Positions 37,562 to 46,977 are shown, counted from the stretch's first letter. The stretch is DNA of 64,000 nucleotides from Gammaproteobacteria bacterium (GCA_024644945.1 JAHEGU010000007.1:40035-104034); one strand, 5' to 3'. The notes: generated by a model not told the origin, from the letters alone. Program-made: numbers and translations.

Positions 37562-38138
37562 GATCAATATCCTCATTTGACGCGACAACCGTTAATTCGG
37601 TAGGTGCTACACTACCGAAAAGTAGCGGGCAATGTGAAGATGCTATCCGAAGATTGTGCATACTTTCAAGGTAGAGTGCAGGAAGAATAACTGATATGAG
37701 ACATGTAGAGAAGTAGCGCCTGTGGTCGCTTGAATCGATATTCTGCTGCTGAGGTTCGGGTTTAGGGAACGAGCGGAAAACTGTATGGTCTGACAGTCGG
37801 GTTCAGAGACTCCAGTTTCTGCCAGCGTTCCCACATCAGCGCTTTCTGCGTATCTGAATAATAAATTCAGAGTCGATAATTCATCGTCAATATCCCCCTC
37901 TCTGCAGCTCCCATTAGATTTTGCATCGACCACTTGAATCCACTGTATTTCTCGGTCGTTTGGCTCTGATTTTTGAAGATCTGCTTACTGGAATACAGTA
38001 AAGCAGGAGGTAGAGAATGCAGCTAATACAACCTGTATTGTCAGGTGAAAACTAAACTTCTTATTCGAATTATCAGATCAGATTTCAGTTTTTACATGCA
38101 AATTTCTTAATTCAAAATTCGAAATCTAAACCTATCTG
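37562..38138. other. Gene-free stretch between binding protein and pyruvate dehydrogenase operon
   Basis: About 580 bp with no recognisable gene; the part after 38040 is AT-rich. It must hold the promoter of the binding protein gene (minus strand). GGTAG/CTACC arms occur near 37600-37617. A hairpin CTGCTTACTG/CAGTAAAGCAG (37981-38005, one bulge) is followed by AGGAGG and an ATG at 38017 opening a 12-codon frame, MQLIQPVLSGEN, on the plus strand. The longest other frame (minus, 37643-37933) has no recognisable protein character. This may be decayed or imported DNA. Confidence 0.4.
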
Positions 38139-39914
38139 CTACTTCTTTTTCTTTGGCATGTATAGATCTGTGATAGTCCCTTCGAATGCCTCCGCGGCAA
38201 AACCTATGGTCTCGGCAAGGGTAGGGTGTGCGTGGATGGTCAATCCAATATCCTGTGCATCAGCATGCATTTCGATGGCAAGCGCCGCTTCGGCAATCAG
38301 ATCTCCGGCATTGCTGCCTGTCACGGCAGCCCCGATCACTCGTTCGGAATCCGGGTTGAACAATAGCTTTGTGATCCCCTCACTTCGTCCTTGAGACAGG
38401 GCTCGACCACTGGCTGCCCACGGGAATGCGCCTTTTTCATACTTGATCCCTTGGGCTTTTGCCTCGGTTTCGGTCAGGCCCACCCAGGCTACTTCTGGAT
38501 CGGTGTAAGCGACGGAGGGAATTACTCTGGCTTCAAACCCACTTTTAAGTCCTGCAGCCACTTCCGCCGCGACCTTGCCTTCGTGCACTGCCTTATGTGC
38601 CAGCATTGGCTGACCAACCACATCGCCGATGGCAAAAATATTCGAAACATTGGTTCGCATTTGGTTATCGACGGCTATGAACCCTTTGTCATCAACATTT
38701 ACACCGGCTGCGGCAGCATTGATTTTATTTCCGTTGGGGCGACGTCCCACAGCAACCAGGACTCGATCAAAAATCGCGCTCTCTGGTGCGTCTTTGCCAT
38801 CGAATTTAACGTTAATTCCATCCTTGAGTGCTTCCATTCCCTCGACACGGGTACTGGTCCAGATATTTTCATACTGGGTCTTCATTCGTTTGAGCAAAGG
38901 TCGCACCATGTCCGGGTCAGCGCCAGCCATGATGTGGTCCAGCATTTCAACGACGCTGATCTCACTGCCTAGGGCATGATAGACCGTTGCCATTTCAAGG
39001 CCGATAATGCCGCCGCCAATGATCAGAAGTTTTTCGGGCACATCTTCGAGTTCCAGCGCCCCGGTTGAATCGATCACCCGCGGATCATCATGCGGAAAAC
39101 CTGGAATGGTGACTGGCTCCGAGCCGACGGCAATCACAGCTTGTTTAAAGCCTACAGTTGTTGTGTCATCGCCTTGCGTTACCTTGACCTGGTTCGGAGC
39201 GATGAACTCACCGGTGCCGTGAATGATTGTTACCTTACGTTGTTTGGCCAGGCCTTGAAGCCCCTTGGTGAGTTGGTTTACGACCCCGTCTTTCCAAGTT
39301 CTGGTTGCATCGATATCCAGTTCTGGTTGAGAAAACTTAACTCCAGCAGTTCCAGCTGCGGCAGCTTCTTCAATAACTTTTGCCACGTGCAACAATGCCT
39401 TGGAGGGTATGCAGCCCACATTGAGGCAGACGCCACCAATGACCTCATATCGCTCTACCAGTATCACTTTAAGACCGAGATCGGCGGCACGAAATGCAGC
39501 GGTATATCCGCCCGGGCCCGATCCAAGTACAAGTAGATCGGCCTGGTGGTCGCTTTCGGTCACCGAATCAGGAGTTGAGGGGGAAGGGTGCGTTTCAGGT
39601 CGAGAGTCCTCGGCACCTGCCTTCTCTCTCGTGACCCCTGTTGAAGGCTTGTCTACTGACTGCGCAGGACTCGATTCGGCTTGTTCAAGAGTCATAATGA
39701 TATGGCCCTCTGATACTTCGTCGCCGACTGATACCTTTATCTCCTTGACAGTCCCGGCAGCATTGGAAGGGACCTCCATCGTTGCCTTGTCACTTTCCAG
39801 GGCGATCAAAGGATCTTCTACCGCAACCTGGTCTCCTGGACTGACAAAAATTTCAATAATGGGTACATTATCAAAGTCACCAATATCAGGTATTTTAATT
39901 TCAATGGTTTGCAT
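38139..39914 (-). CDS. lpdA: Dihydrolipoyl dehydrogenase (E3) with N-terminal lipoyl domain
   Basis: Reoxidises dihydrolipoamide in the pyruvate dehydrogenase complex. A lipoyl domain at 1-75 has the modified lysine in LESDKATMEV (K43), then a Pro/Ser/Thr-rich linker (about 76-125). The FAD-dependent E3 follows with GSGPGGYTAAFRA, the redox disulfide GGVCLNVGCIPSK, and HAHPTLAE at the C-terminal interface. 591 residues; lipoyl-fused E3s are known in Neisseria and some other proteobacteria. Third gene of the aceE-aceF-lpd operon; 18 bp after aceF. Confidence 0.95.
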   Translation of the reverse strand: MQTIEIKIPDIGDFDNVPIIEIFVSPGDQVAVEDPLIALESDKATMEVPSNAAGTVKEIKVSVGDEVSEGHIIMTLEQAESSPAQSVDKPSTGVTREKAGAEDSRPETHPSPSTPDSVTESDHQADLLVLGSGPGGYTAAFRAADLGLKVILVERYEVIGGVCLNVGCIPSKALLHVAKVIEEAAAAGTAGVKFSQPELDIDATRTWKDGVVNQLTKGLQGLAKQRKVTIIHGTGEFIAPNQVKVTQGDDTTTVGFKQAVIAVGSEPVTIPGFPHDDPRVIDSTGALELEDVPEKLLIIGGGIIGLEMATVYHALGSEISVVEMLDHIMAGADPDMVRPLLKRMKTQYENIWTSTRVEGMEALKDGINVKFDGKDAPESAIFDRVLVAVGRRPNGNKINAAAAGVNVDDKGFIAVDNQMRTNVSNIFAIGDVVGQPMLAHKAVHEGKVAAEVAAGLKSGFEARVIPSVAYTDPEVAWVGLTETEAKAQGIKYEKGAFPWAASGRALSQGRSEGITKLLFNPDSERVIGAAVTGSNAGDLIAEAALAIEMHADAQDIGLTIHAHPTLAETIGFAAEAFEGTITDLYMPKKKK

Positions 39915-39932
39915 GACTTTATTAATGAAGTT

Positions 39933-41249
39933 TTATAGGGCTAAACGGCGCACGTCAGCCAGTGAGCGAGACAGATAGGCGCAGAATCTAGCCGCTTCCG
40001 CACCATCAATTACCCGATGATCGTAGGACAGGCTCAGAGGCTGCATGAGGCGAGGCTGAAACTGTTCACCATCCCATAAGGGTTTGATGCGGCTGCGGGC
40101 GAGGCCCAGAATGGCCACTTCGGGTGCATTAACAATGGGGGTAAAGGCTGTACCCCCAATTCCACCAAGACTGGAAATACTGATACAGCCACCCTGCATA
40201 TCCGCGGGAGACAATTTACCCTCCCGGGCTTTTTGGCTGAGTTCGCCCATTGCAGCGGCGAGTTCTGAAATAGATTTTCTATCGACATCTTTAATGACCG
40301 GGACCACCAGGCCGTTTGGGGTGTCTACCGCAATTCCGATATTGAAGTATTTTTTCAAGATCAGGTTTTCACCATTTGGATGCAGTGAGGCATTAAAATT
40401 TGGAAAGTTCTTGAGTGCCCCAACCAGGGTTTTCATAACAAACCCGAGGAGAGTGATTCGGATTCCTTCTTTGGCTGCTTCCTCTTTAATGCTCTGCCTG
40501 AACTCTTCGAGTTCGGTGATATCTGTCTCGTCTTGATGCGTGACATGAGGAATATTGAGCCAGGCGCGCTGGAGGTGGGGACCCGATAGTTTCTTGATCC
40601 TGCTGAGAGATACGGTCTCGATCTCACCGAATTTCGTGAAGTCCACGGCAGGGATTTCTGGAATTCCAGCGCCGGCTGTGCTGGCGGCCGCGGGAGAAGA
40701 GAGCTTGTGTTTAATCCACTTCTTTACATCTTCTTTTAAGATGCGTCCTTTGGGGCCGGAGCCATTTACCTGAGTCAGATCAGCGCCAAGCTCTCTCGCG
40801 AAACGTCTCACACCTGGGCTCGCATGAGGGGCTTCGGTGCCGGATTTTTGTACTGGGGGTGGCAGGGATGCGGGAGGCGAAGATTTTAAGTTGGGCTCTT
40901 CGGCGGCAGATCTATCGCTGGTTTTAGTTTCCCCCGCAGAGTCGGTCGCAGGAGAGGGGGATACTGATTTTTCCGCTTCGGCCGCAGCGGCAGTTTGTGA
41001 ACTCTTTTCGGCAGCTTCAAGCATCATCACCACCGACCCTTCGGATACTCTGTTGCCAACTTCAACATTAATTGAATGGATCACGCCATCCGCTGGAGAC
41101 GGAATCTCCATCGTGGCTTTGTCACTCTCGAGAGTCAGGAGAGGGTCCTCTGCGGCAACCTTATCGCCGGGCGCTACCAGCACCTCGATAATTTCAACAT
41201 CGGCAAAATCTCCGATGTCTGGGATCTTTACTTCGCTTAGTTCGGGCAT
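39933..41249 (-). CDS. aceF: Pyruvate dehydrogenase complex dihydrolipoamide acetyltransferase (E2)
   Basis: Forms the complex core and transfers acetyl groups to CoA. One lipoyl domain (1-75, lipoyl lysine K44 in ESDKATMEI), a Pro/Ala/Ser linker, the E3/E1-binding domain at about 144-180 (PGVRRFARELGADL, GPKGRILKED), and the acetyltransferase with LSYDHRVIDGAEAARF. 438 residues; E. coli AceF has three lipoyl domains. The second lipoyl domain of this operon sits on E3. Start 9 bp after the aceE stop. Confidence 0.95.
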   Translation of the reverse strand: MPELSEVKIPDIGDFADVEIIEVLVAPGDKVAAEDPLLTLESDKATMEIPSPADGVIHSINVEVGNRVSEGSVVMMLEAAEKSSQTAAAAEAEKSVSPSPATDSAGETKTSDRSAAEEPNLKSSPPASLPPPVQKSGTEAPHASPGVRRFARELGADLTQVNGSGPKGRILKEDVKKWIKHKLSSPAAASTAGAGIPEIPAVDFTKFGEIETVSLSRIKKLSGPHLQRAWLNIPHVTHQDETDITELEEFRQSIKEEAAKEGIRITLLGFVMKTLVGALKNFPNFNASLHPNGENLILKKYFNIGIAVDTPNGLVVPVIKDVDRKSISELAAAMGELSQKAREGKLSPADMQGGCISISSLGGIGGTAFTPIVNAPEVAILGLARSRIKPLWDGEQFQPRLMQPLSLSYDHRVIDGAEAARFCAYLSRSLADVRRLAL

Positions 41250-41258
41250 CGGATTAGT

Positions 41259-43925
41259 TTATGCTTTCAGTGGATTAATTTTATCTGCGTCGATACCGTA
41301 TTTTTCGATCGCCTGGTTGACTTGTTTGGCAGATACCTGTTCCTGTTCCAGCAAGGAATAGAGCGTTGCCACAACCACGTAGTGTCGGTCGACCTCGAAA
41401 AATTGCCGTAGCTTTTGTCTGGTATCACTGCGACCAAATCCATCTGTGCCGAGAACGTGATACTGATTCGGCACCCATGCTCTGATTTGATCCGCGTACA
41501 GCTTTATGTAGTCTGTTGCGGCAATCACAGGACCTTCGGTGTTTTCCAGGCACATCTGCACATAGCTCTTGCGCGGTTCCTGGTCAGGATGGAGTCGGTT
41601 ATGGCGATCTGCTTCGTGCCCATCCCGCGCAAGTTCGTTAAAGCTCGTCACGCTCCAGATGTCGGTATCTATACCATGTTCGTTGCTGAGCATCTCTGCA
41701 GCGGCTTCAACTTCCCGCAAGATTGCACCACTGCCAAGAAGTTGCACTTTTATTTTATTTCCCTTAGTGCTGGTCGATTTGAGCAGATACATTCCGCGCA
41801 GAATTCCCTCTTCTGATCCCTTCAGCATTGCAGGATGGGTGTAGTTTTCGTTCATCACAGTGATGTAGTAATAAACGCTTTCCTGCTCATCGTACATCCG
41901 CCGTAGCCCATCTTGAATAATTACCGCCAGCTCGTAGCTGTAGGTCGGATCGTAAGAGATACAGTTTGGAATTGTGCTGGACAGTATTAAGCTATGCCCA
42001 TCCTGATGTTGCAATCCTTCTCCAGCGAGAGTGGTACGACCTGACGTGCCACCTAAAATAAAACCACGTGCACGACTGTCACCAGCAGCCCAGCAAAGAT
42101 CGCCCACCCGCTGAAACCCGAACATGGAGTAAAAAATATAAAAAGGAATAGTGTGCAGATCATGGTTGCTGTAGGAAGTGGCGGCGGCAATCCAAGATGA
42201 CATGGCACCGGCTTCATTGATTCCTTCTTGTAGTACCTGGCCCTTAATATCTTCGCGATAGAACATCAGCTGATCGGCGTCTTCCGGTTCGTAGAGTTGT
42301 CCTTCAGGGGCATAAATACCAAGCTGTCGGAACATACCTTCCATGCCAAAGGTGCGGGATTCATCCGGAATAATTGGTACAATGAAATTCTTCAGTGTCT
42401 TATCTCGAATCATCGCTGACAGGATGCGAACGAACGCCATGGTCGTGGAAATCTCCCGGTCACCGGAGCTTTCGAGCTGCCCTTTGAACAGTTCCAGGGA
42501 AGGTGCTTTGAACTGGGGCTCAGAAACATGGCGTCTGGCAGGGAGAAAACCGCCCAGGCTTTGTCGGCGTTCGAGCAGGTAGCGCGTTTCCTCGGAATCC
42601 TCAGCAGGTCTGTAGAACGGTGCCTCGGCAACTTCCTTATCCGATAATGGAATATTAAATCGGTCTCGGAACGCAAGCATGGCGTCCTCTCCCATTTTCT
42701 TTTGCTGGTGGGTAGTGTTCTGGCCTTCGCCTGCTTCACCCATGCCGTAGCCTTTAACTGTTTTAGCCAGGATAACCGTCGGCTGTCCGGTGTGCTGCGT
42801 TGCCGCCGCGTAGGCGGCAAATATCTTATGCGGATCATGGCCACCACGATTCAGGCGCCAGATATCTGCATCGGTCATGTTGGAGACCATTTCCTTTAGC
42901 TGAGGATACTTTCCAAAAAAGTTTTCCCGCACATAAGCACCATCGCGCGCTTTAAAAGCTTGATACTCCCCGTCTACCGCTTCTTCCATGCGCTGCTTCA
43001 GAAGCCCTTTGTCATCTCTAGCCAATAGCGGATCCCAATAGGATCCCCAAATTACTTTGATTACATTCCAGCCAGCGCCACGGAAATCGCTTTCCAGTTC
43101 CTGAATTATCTTTCCATTGCCTCTGACCGGGCCGTCAAGGCGCTGGAGGTTGCAGTTGACCACAAAAATCAGGTTATCAAGTCCTTCTCGACCGGCAACT
43201 CGGAGTGCACCCTTGGATTCGGGTTCGTCCATTTCACCGTCGCCGAGAAATGCCCAAACTTTTCGATCACCGGCATCGTGCAGTCCGCGGTTGTGCAGAT
43301 ACTTCATATAGCGGGCCTGATAGATTGCCATAATCGGGCCCAGTCCCATGGATACTGTGGGAAATTGCCAGAAATCGGGCATTAGCCAGGGGTGCGGGTA
43401 AGATGACAAACCGTTACCGTCCACTTCCTGGCGGAACCGTTTCAACATCTCCGCGTCAATGCGACGTTCAACATAGGCTCGGGCATAAATACCTGGGGCG
43501 GAATGTCCCTGGACGAAAATCATATCTCCGCCGTGATTTTCGTTGGTCGCTCGCCAGAAATGATTAAAGCCGACGTCGTAAAGTGTTGCGGCTGATGCGA
43601 AGCTGGCGATATGACCGCCAAGTTCTGACGAAATTCTGTTTGCCCGCACCACCGTAGCCATCGCATTCCAGCGAATCAAGGCCCTGATTCTCCGCTCCAG
43701 TGCATGATCCCCCGGGCTGTGCTGTTCCATGTGAAGGGGAATAGTGTTGAGATAAGCGGTATTCGGTTGGTAAGGAATATACGCGCCGGATCGTCGAGCG
43801 GTGTCGATCATGGTTTCAATCAGAAAGTGTGCCCGCTCATTCCCTTCCCGTTGAATGACTGATGTCAGGGCGTCAAGCCATTCGGCGGTTTCAGTAGGGT
43901 CAATATCGGTACGTTCGTTGTCCAT
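41259..43925 (-). CDS. aceE: Pyruvate dehydrogenase E1, homodimeric type
   Basis: Thiamine-diphosphate enzyme that decarboxylates pyruvate and acetylates lipoate. 888 residues as in E. coli AceE. The ThDP motif GDGEMDEPESKGAL runs on to NLIFVVNCNLQRLDGPVRGN. First gene of the operon, transcribed away from rpsF. An extended -10 promoter lies 36 bp upstream of the ATG. No PdhR operator was identified. Confidence 0.97.
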   Translation of the reverse strand: MDNERTDIDPTETAEWLDALTSVIQREGNERAHFLIETMIDTARRSGAYIPYQPNTAYLNTIPLHMEQHSPGDHALERRIRALIRWNAMATVVRANRISSELGGHIASFASAATLYDVGFNHFWRATNENHGGDMIFVQGHSAPGIYARAYVERRIDAEMLKRFRQEVDGNGLSSYPHPWLMPDFWQFPTVSMGLGPIMAIYQARYMKYLHNRGLHDAGDRKVWAFLGDGEMDEPESKGALRVAGREGLDNLIFVVNCNLQRLDGPVRGNGKIIQELESDFRGAGWNVIKVIWGSYWDPLLARDDKGLLKQRMEEAVDGEYQAFKARDGAYVRENFFGKYPQLKEMVSNMTDADIWRLNRGGHDPHKIFAAYAAATQHTGQPTVILAKTVKGYGMGEAGEGQNTTHQQKKMGEDAMLAFRDRFNIPLSDKEVAEAPFYRPAEDSEETRYLLERRQSLGGFLPARRHVSEPQFKAPSLELFKGQLESSGDREISTTMAFVRILSAMIRDKTLKNFIVPIIPDESRTFGMEGMFRQLGIYAPEGQLYEPEDADQLMFYREDIKGQVLQEGINEAGAMSSWIAAATSYSNHDLHTIPFYIFYSMFGFQRVGDLCWAAGDSRARGFILGGTSGRTTLAGEGLQHQDGHSLILSSTIPNCISYDPTYSYELAVIIQDGLRRMYDEQESVYYYITVMNENYTHPAMLKGSEEGILRGMYLLKSTSTKGNKIKVQLLGSGAILREVEAAAEMLSNEHGIDTDIWSVTSFNELARDGHEADRHNRLHPDQEPRKSYVQMCLENTEGPVIAATDYIKLYADQIRAWVPNQYHVLGTDGFGRSDTRQKLRQFFEVDRHYVVVATLYSLLEQEQVSAKQVNQAIEKYGIDADKINPLKA

Positions 43926-43960
43926 GATTGATCAAAATACGGGGGAATAAGAATGCGTAC

Positions 43961-43969
43961 ATTATACCA
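43961..43969 (-). promoter_or_regulatory. Extended -10 promoter of aceE operon
   Basis: On the minus strand TGGTATAAT is a full extended -10 (TGn plus TATAAT), about 36 bp before the aceE ATG. The best upstream -35 candidate, TTCAAC at a 16-bp spacing, is weak. Confidence 0.55.
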
Positions 43970-44038
43970 ACCGGATCAACAGGTTGAATGAGACATTTCT
44001 CTCATCTGTATCAATAAATCAGGTAGGCCCGTCAGCGG

Positions 44039-44067
44039 TTGTTTACGGTGGTTAAATTCGTTAGAAT
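44039..44067 (+). promoter_or_regulatory. Sigma-70 promoter of the rpsF operon
   Basis: TTGTTT (44039-44044), a 17-bp spacer and TAGAAT (44062-44067) form a good sigma-70 promoter 73 bp before the rpsF ATG. This placing means the open frame upstream of the S6 start is untranslated leader. Confidence 0.6.
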
Positions 44068-44073
44068 CCGCGC

Positions 44074-44140
44074 TCTTTTTTTAACTCCTTTCCTCACCGG
44101 ATATCTCGTGCCGGGAGGATACAATCCACGAGGAGACTCA
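44074..44140 (+). promoter_or_regulatory. rpsF 5' leader, possible S6:S18 autoregulatory element
   Basis: The leader contains CACCGG and GTGCCGGG segments that can pair (CCGG/CCGG around ATATCTCGTG), just before the GAGGAG ribosome site. S6-S18 complexes are known to bind leader RNAs with conserved CCG elements in many bacteria. The fit here is judged by eye only. Confidence 0.3.
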
Positions 44141-44635
44141 ATGAGACACTACGAAATCGTGTTTCTGGTCCATCCGGACCAGAGCGAGCAGGTTCCTGCG
44201 ATGATGGAGCGATATGGCGATATGGTCGCCTCGGGCGGCGGTCAGATTCATCGCTCTGAGGACTGGGGCAGACGACGACTTGCATACTCAATTAATGATG
44301 TACATAAAGCGCACTATGTTTTGTTCAACATAGAGTGCTCACTCGATGTGCTGGGCGAAATTGAACGCAACTTTAAGTTTAATGACTCAATTCTGCGCCA
44401 TCTGGTGGTGCGACAGAAGCAGGCGATCAGCGAAGAATCTCAGTTTGCCAAGGCTAAAGCTGAGGAGGATCGAATAGAGGAGGAGAAGAAAAAATCTGCC
44501 GAATCTCGCGTCGCGGCTGCCAAAGAAGCCGAAGCCGAAAAGAAGGCGGCTGATGCCGATAAAACAAAAGATTCAGAATCGGTAACGGTCGATGACAACG
44601 ATGAGTCTGCAGACAAAGTAGAGGAGACTGAATAA
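44141..44635 (+). CDS. rpsF: 30S ribosomal protein S6
   Basis: Binds 16S rRNA with S18 on the platform of the small subunit. The fold is [18 protein letters not shown] to about residue 105. A charged tail of about 55 residues follows, Lys/Glu/Ala-rich then acidic, longer than in E. coli S6 (about 130). GAGGAG before ATG 44141 fixes the start; the frame back to 44039 covers the promoter and leader. The stop overlaps the rpsR ATG by one base (TAATG). Confidence 0.95.
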   Translation: MRHYEIVFLVHPDQSEQVPAMMERYGDMVASGGGQIHRSEDWGRRRLAYSINDVHKAHYVLFNIECSLDVLGEIERNFKFNDSILRHLVVRQKQAISEESQFAKAKAEEDRIEEEKKKSAESRVAAAKEAEAEKKAADADKTKDSESVTVDDNDESADKVEETE

Positions 44636-44898
44636 TGGCTTTCAAAAAGAAAAAGGGCGCACCACCAAGACGTTCTTTCCAGCGTCGACCAAGATTCTGC
44701 AAATTTACTGCTGAGGGTATTGAATCAATCGACTACAAGGATCTGGAGATCCTTAAAACCAATATCAGTGAAACTGGAAAGATTCTGCCGCGTCGTACAA
44801 CAGGGACCAAAGCCCATTTCCAGCGCCAGCTGGCGACAGCGGTAAAGCGCGCGCGCTATCTTGCTTTGATTCCGTACACCGATCAGCACGACAACTAG
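44635..44898 (+). CDS. rpsR: 30S ribosomal protein S18
   Basis: 87 residues. [20 protein letters not shown] and [24 protein letters not shown] are S18 hallmarks. Partner of S6. Coupled to rpsF by a one-base overlap. Confidence 0.97.
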   Translation: MAFKKKKGAPPRRSFQRRPRFCKFTAEGIESIDYKDLEILKTNISETGKILPRRTTGTKAHFQRQLATAVKRARYLALIPYTDQHDN

Positions 44899-44907
44899 GG
44901 GGTTTAG

Positions 44908-45435
44908 ATGGAAGTCATACTACTGGAGAAAATCCAAAACCTAGGTGACCTGGGCGAACTGGTGAATGTGAAGAATGGTTATGCACGAAACTTTTTGATT
45001 CCGCAGAAAAAAGCGGTTCGCGCAACGGAAAATGCCAAAGCGCTGGTGGAAGATCGCCGGCGCCAGCTGGCGGAAGAAGAAGGTAAACGATTCGAAGCCG
45101 CCCAAGCGCGAGCAGATCTGGCAGTTAAGGCAGTGTCTGTTACCCGTCTGTGCAGCGAGGAGGGCAAGTTATATGGCTCGGTGTCACCCGCAGACATTGC
45201 TGAAACTATGACCGAGGCTGGGACTCGGATTGAGAAGTCTGAAGTATTCCTGCCCGAGGGCCCTATCAAGCATACAGGTGATTTCGAGGCAGACGTGATT
45301 TTGCATCCTGAAGTACGGTTCCAGGTTGCGGTTAATGTGGTCGGTGAGCATGGCGAAGCGCCGGAAGCACTGGCCGAAGAAATGGATGAAGAAACTGGCG
45401 ACTCAGATTTAACCGAGTCTGATTCGGAGTATTAA
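44908..45435 (+). CDS. rplI: 50S ribosomal protein L9
   Basis: Binds 23S rRNA at the base of the L1 stalk. The N-terminal domain MEVILLEKIQNLGDLGELVNV and the C-terminal domain to about residue 149 are normal, then an acidic tail (EEMDEETGDSDLTESDSEY) makes 175 residues, about 26 more than E. coli. AGGGGG five bases upstream is a strong ribosome site. Followed by an intrinsic terminator. Confidence 0.96.
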   Translation: MEVILLEKIQNLGDLGELVNVKNGYARNFLIPQKKAVRATENAKALVEDRRRQLAEEEGKRFEAAQARADLAVKAVSVTRLCSEEGKLYGSVSPADIAETMTEAGTRIEKSEVFLPEGPIKHTGDFEADVILHPEVRFQVAVNVVGEHGEAPEALAEEMDEETGDSDLTESDSEY

Positions 45436-45462
45436 GCGCCATATCCTTCCGGTTTTCCACGA

Positions 45463-45486
45463 AAAGCGCCCACGGGCGCTTTTTTA
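45463..45486 (+). terminator. Rho-independent terminator after rplI
   Basis: AAAGCGCC (45463-45470) pairs with GGCGCTTT (45475-45482) around CACG, followed by a run of T. It separates the ribosomal protein operon from dnaB. Confidence 0.85.
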
Positions 45487-45580
45487 ATATCCTAGGATCG
45501 CCGGGTCGGGCGGTAGCGATTCGTAATATGGATCGTGGTTAAACAAGCGCAGAGCCTAAAACGGATTTATAATTAGCCCA

Positions 45581-46963
45581 ATGAAAGTCGCAACCGAACT
45601 CGTTTCCGGGTCCCCAAAACTTCCACCGCAGGCTCTTGAAGCTGAGCAGTCGTTGCTTGGAGGGTTGCTGTTAGATAATCGTCACTGGGATGAAGTCAAC
45701 GATGAGGTTGGAGAGTCTGATTTTTATAGTCTTAATCATCGTCTGATATTTGACGCCATCAGGTCCTTGCAGGCTACCAACCAGCCGGCGGATGTGGTGA
45801 CTGTTTCGGAGTGGTTGGAACAAAATGGATCGTTGGAAAACGCGGGAGGTCTTGCATATGTCGGGACACTTGCCAATAACACCCCGAGTACAGCAAATAT
45901 ACTGACCTATGCGAAGATCGTCAGAGAGCGGGCTATCCTGAGGTCACTAATCTCCGCCGCCAATGACATTGCTGATACCGCCTACACTCCCGAGGGACGA
46001 ACGCCGAGGGAAGTCCTTGATCATGCCGAGCAGCTTGTTTTTGATATTTCTGAGCGAGATGGTCGGAGCCGCCAGGGCTTCACTTCGATCCAGGATCTGT
46101 TAACCCGATCTATCGACCGTATTGAAGAGCTCTTTGAATCAAAGGAGACTGTCACAGGAGTGCCTACTGGCTTCGCTGACCTGGATGAACTGACTTCAGG
46201 ATTACAAAGAGGAGATCTTGTGATTGTTGCGGGCAGACCTTCTATGGGTAAAACCTCGTTCGCGATGAATATTGCGGAATACGTGGCTTTGGAGAAATCT
46301 TTGCCGGTAGCGGTATTCAGTATGGAGATGCCAGGAGAGCAATTGGCGATGAGAATGCTGTCTTCAATAGGTCGAATCAATTCGAACAAAATTAGAACCG
46401 GCAGATTGGGGGATGATGACTGGCCAAGACTGAACTCGGCTGTAGGATTACTTGATAAAGCACCGATGTTTATCGACGATACTGCAGGTCTCAACCCACT
46501 CGATCTGCGTTCTAGAGCAAGAAGGTTGATGCGGGAGCACCACGATGTTGGACTGATTGTTATTGATTACCTGCAATTGATGCAGGCGAGCGATAGTTCT
46601 GAAAACAGGGCAACTGAAATATCGAATATGACACGCTCTCTTAAAATGCTGGCCAAGGAACTCAATGTGCCGGTAGTGGTGCTTTCACAATTGAATCGCA
46701 GTGTGGAGCAGCGACCGAATAAACGCCCAATCATGTCCGACCTGCGCGAATCGGGTGCTATTGAGCAGGACGCAGATGTCATATTTTTCGTATACAGAGA
46801 TGAGGTCTACAATGAGGATAGTGACCAGAAAGGCGTGGCGGAAATAATTATCGGTAAGCAGCGTAACGGGCCAATCGGTACGACCCGGCTAACGTTTCGT
46901 GGCGAATATACACGATTTGAAAATTTTGCTCCCACAGATTTTGGTCAGTCCTATCAGGGATAA
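45581..46963 (+). CDS. dnaB: Replicative DNA helicase DnaB
   Basis: Unwinds DNA 5' to 3' at the replication fork. The N-terminal domain (PPQALEAEQSLLGGLLLD) is followed by the RecA-like helicase core with Walker A GRPSMGKTS near 219, VIDYLQLM (Walker B) and SDLRESGAIEQDADV. 460 residues. No intein. Followed at 14 bp by alr. Confidence 0.97.
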   Translation: MKVATELVSGSPKLPPQALEAEQSLLGGLLLDNRHWDEVNDEVGESDFYSLNHRLIFDAIRSLQATNQPADVVTVSEWLEQNGSLENAGGLAYVGTLANNTPSTANILTYAKIVRERAILRSLISAANDIADTAYTPEGRTPREVLDHAEQLVFDISERDGRSRQGFTSIQDLLTRSIDRIEELFESKETVTGVPTGFADLDELTSGLQRGDLVIVAGRPSMGKTSFAMNIAEYVALEKSLPVAVFSMEMPGEQLAMRMLSSIGRINSNKIRTGRLGDDDWPRLNSAVGLLDKAPMFIDDTAGLNPLDLRSRARRLMREHHDVGLIVIDYLQLMQASDSSENRATEISNMTRSLKMLAKELNVPVVVLSQLNRSVEQRPNKRPIMSDLRESGAIEQDADVIFFVYRDEVYNEDSDQKGVAEIIIGKQRNGPIGTTRLTFRGEYTRFENFAPTDFGQSYQG

Positions 46964-46977
46964 GTACTCGACAACAC

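Noticed and set aside
37643..37933. Minus-strand 96-codon frame upstream of the binding protein
   Set aside because: No recognisable motif, no good ribosome site and composition not like neighbouring genes; treated as non-coding.
38391..39978. Plus-strand frames opposite lpdA, up to 193 codons
   Set aside because: Antisense shadows of a conserved gene with Ser/Pro-rich, motif-free translations.
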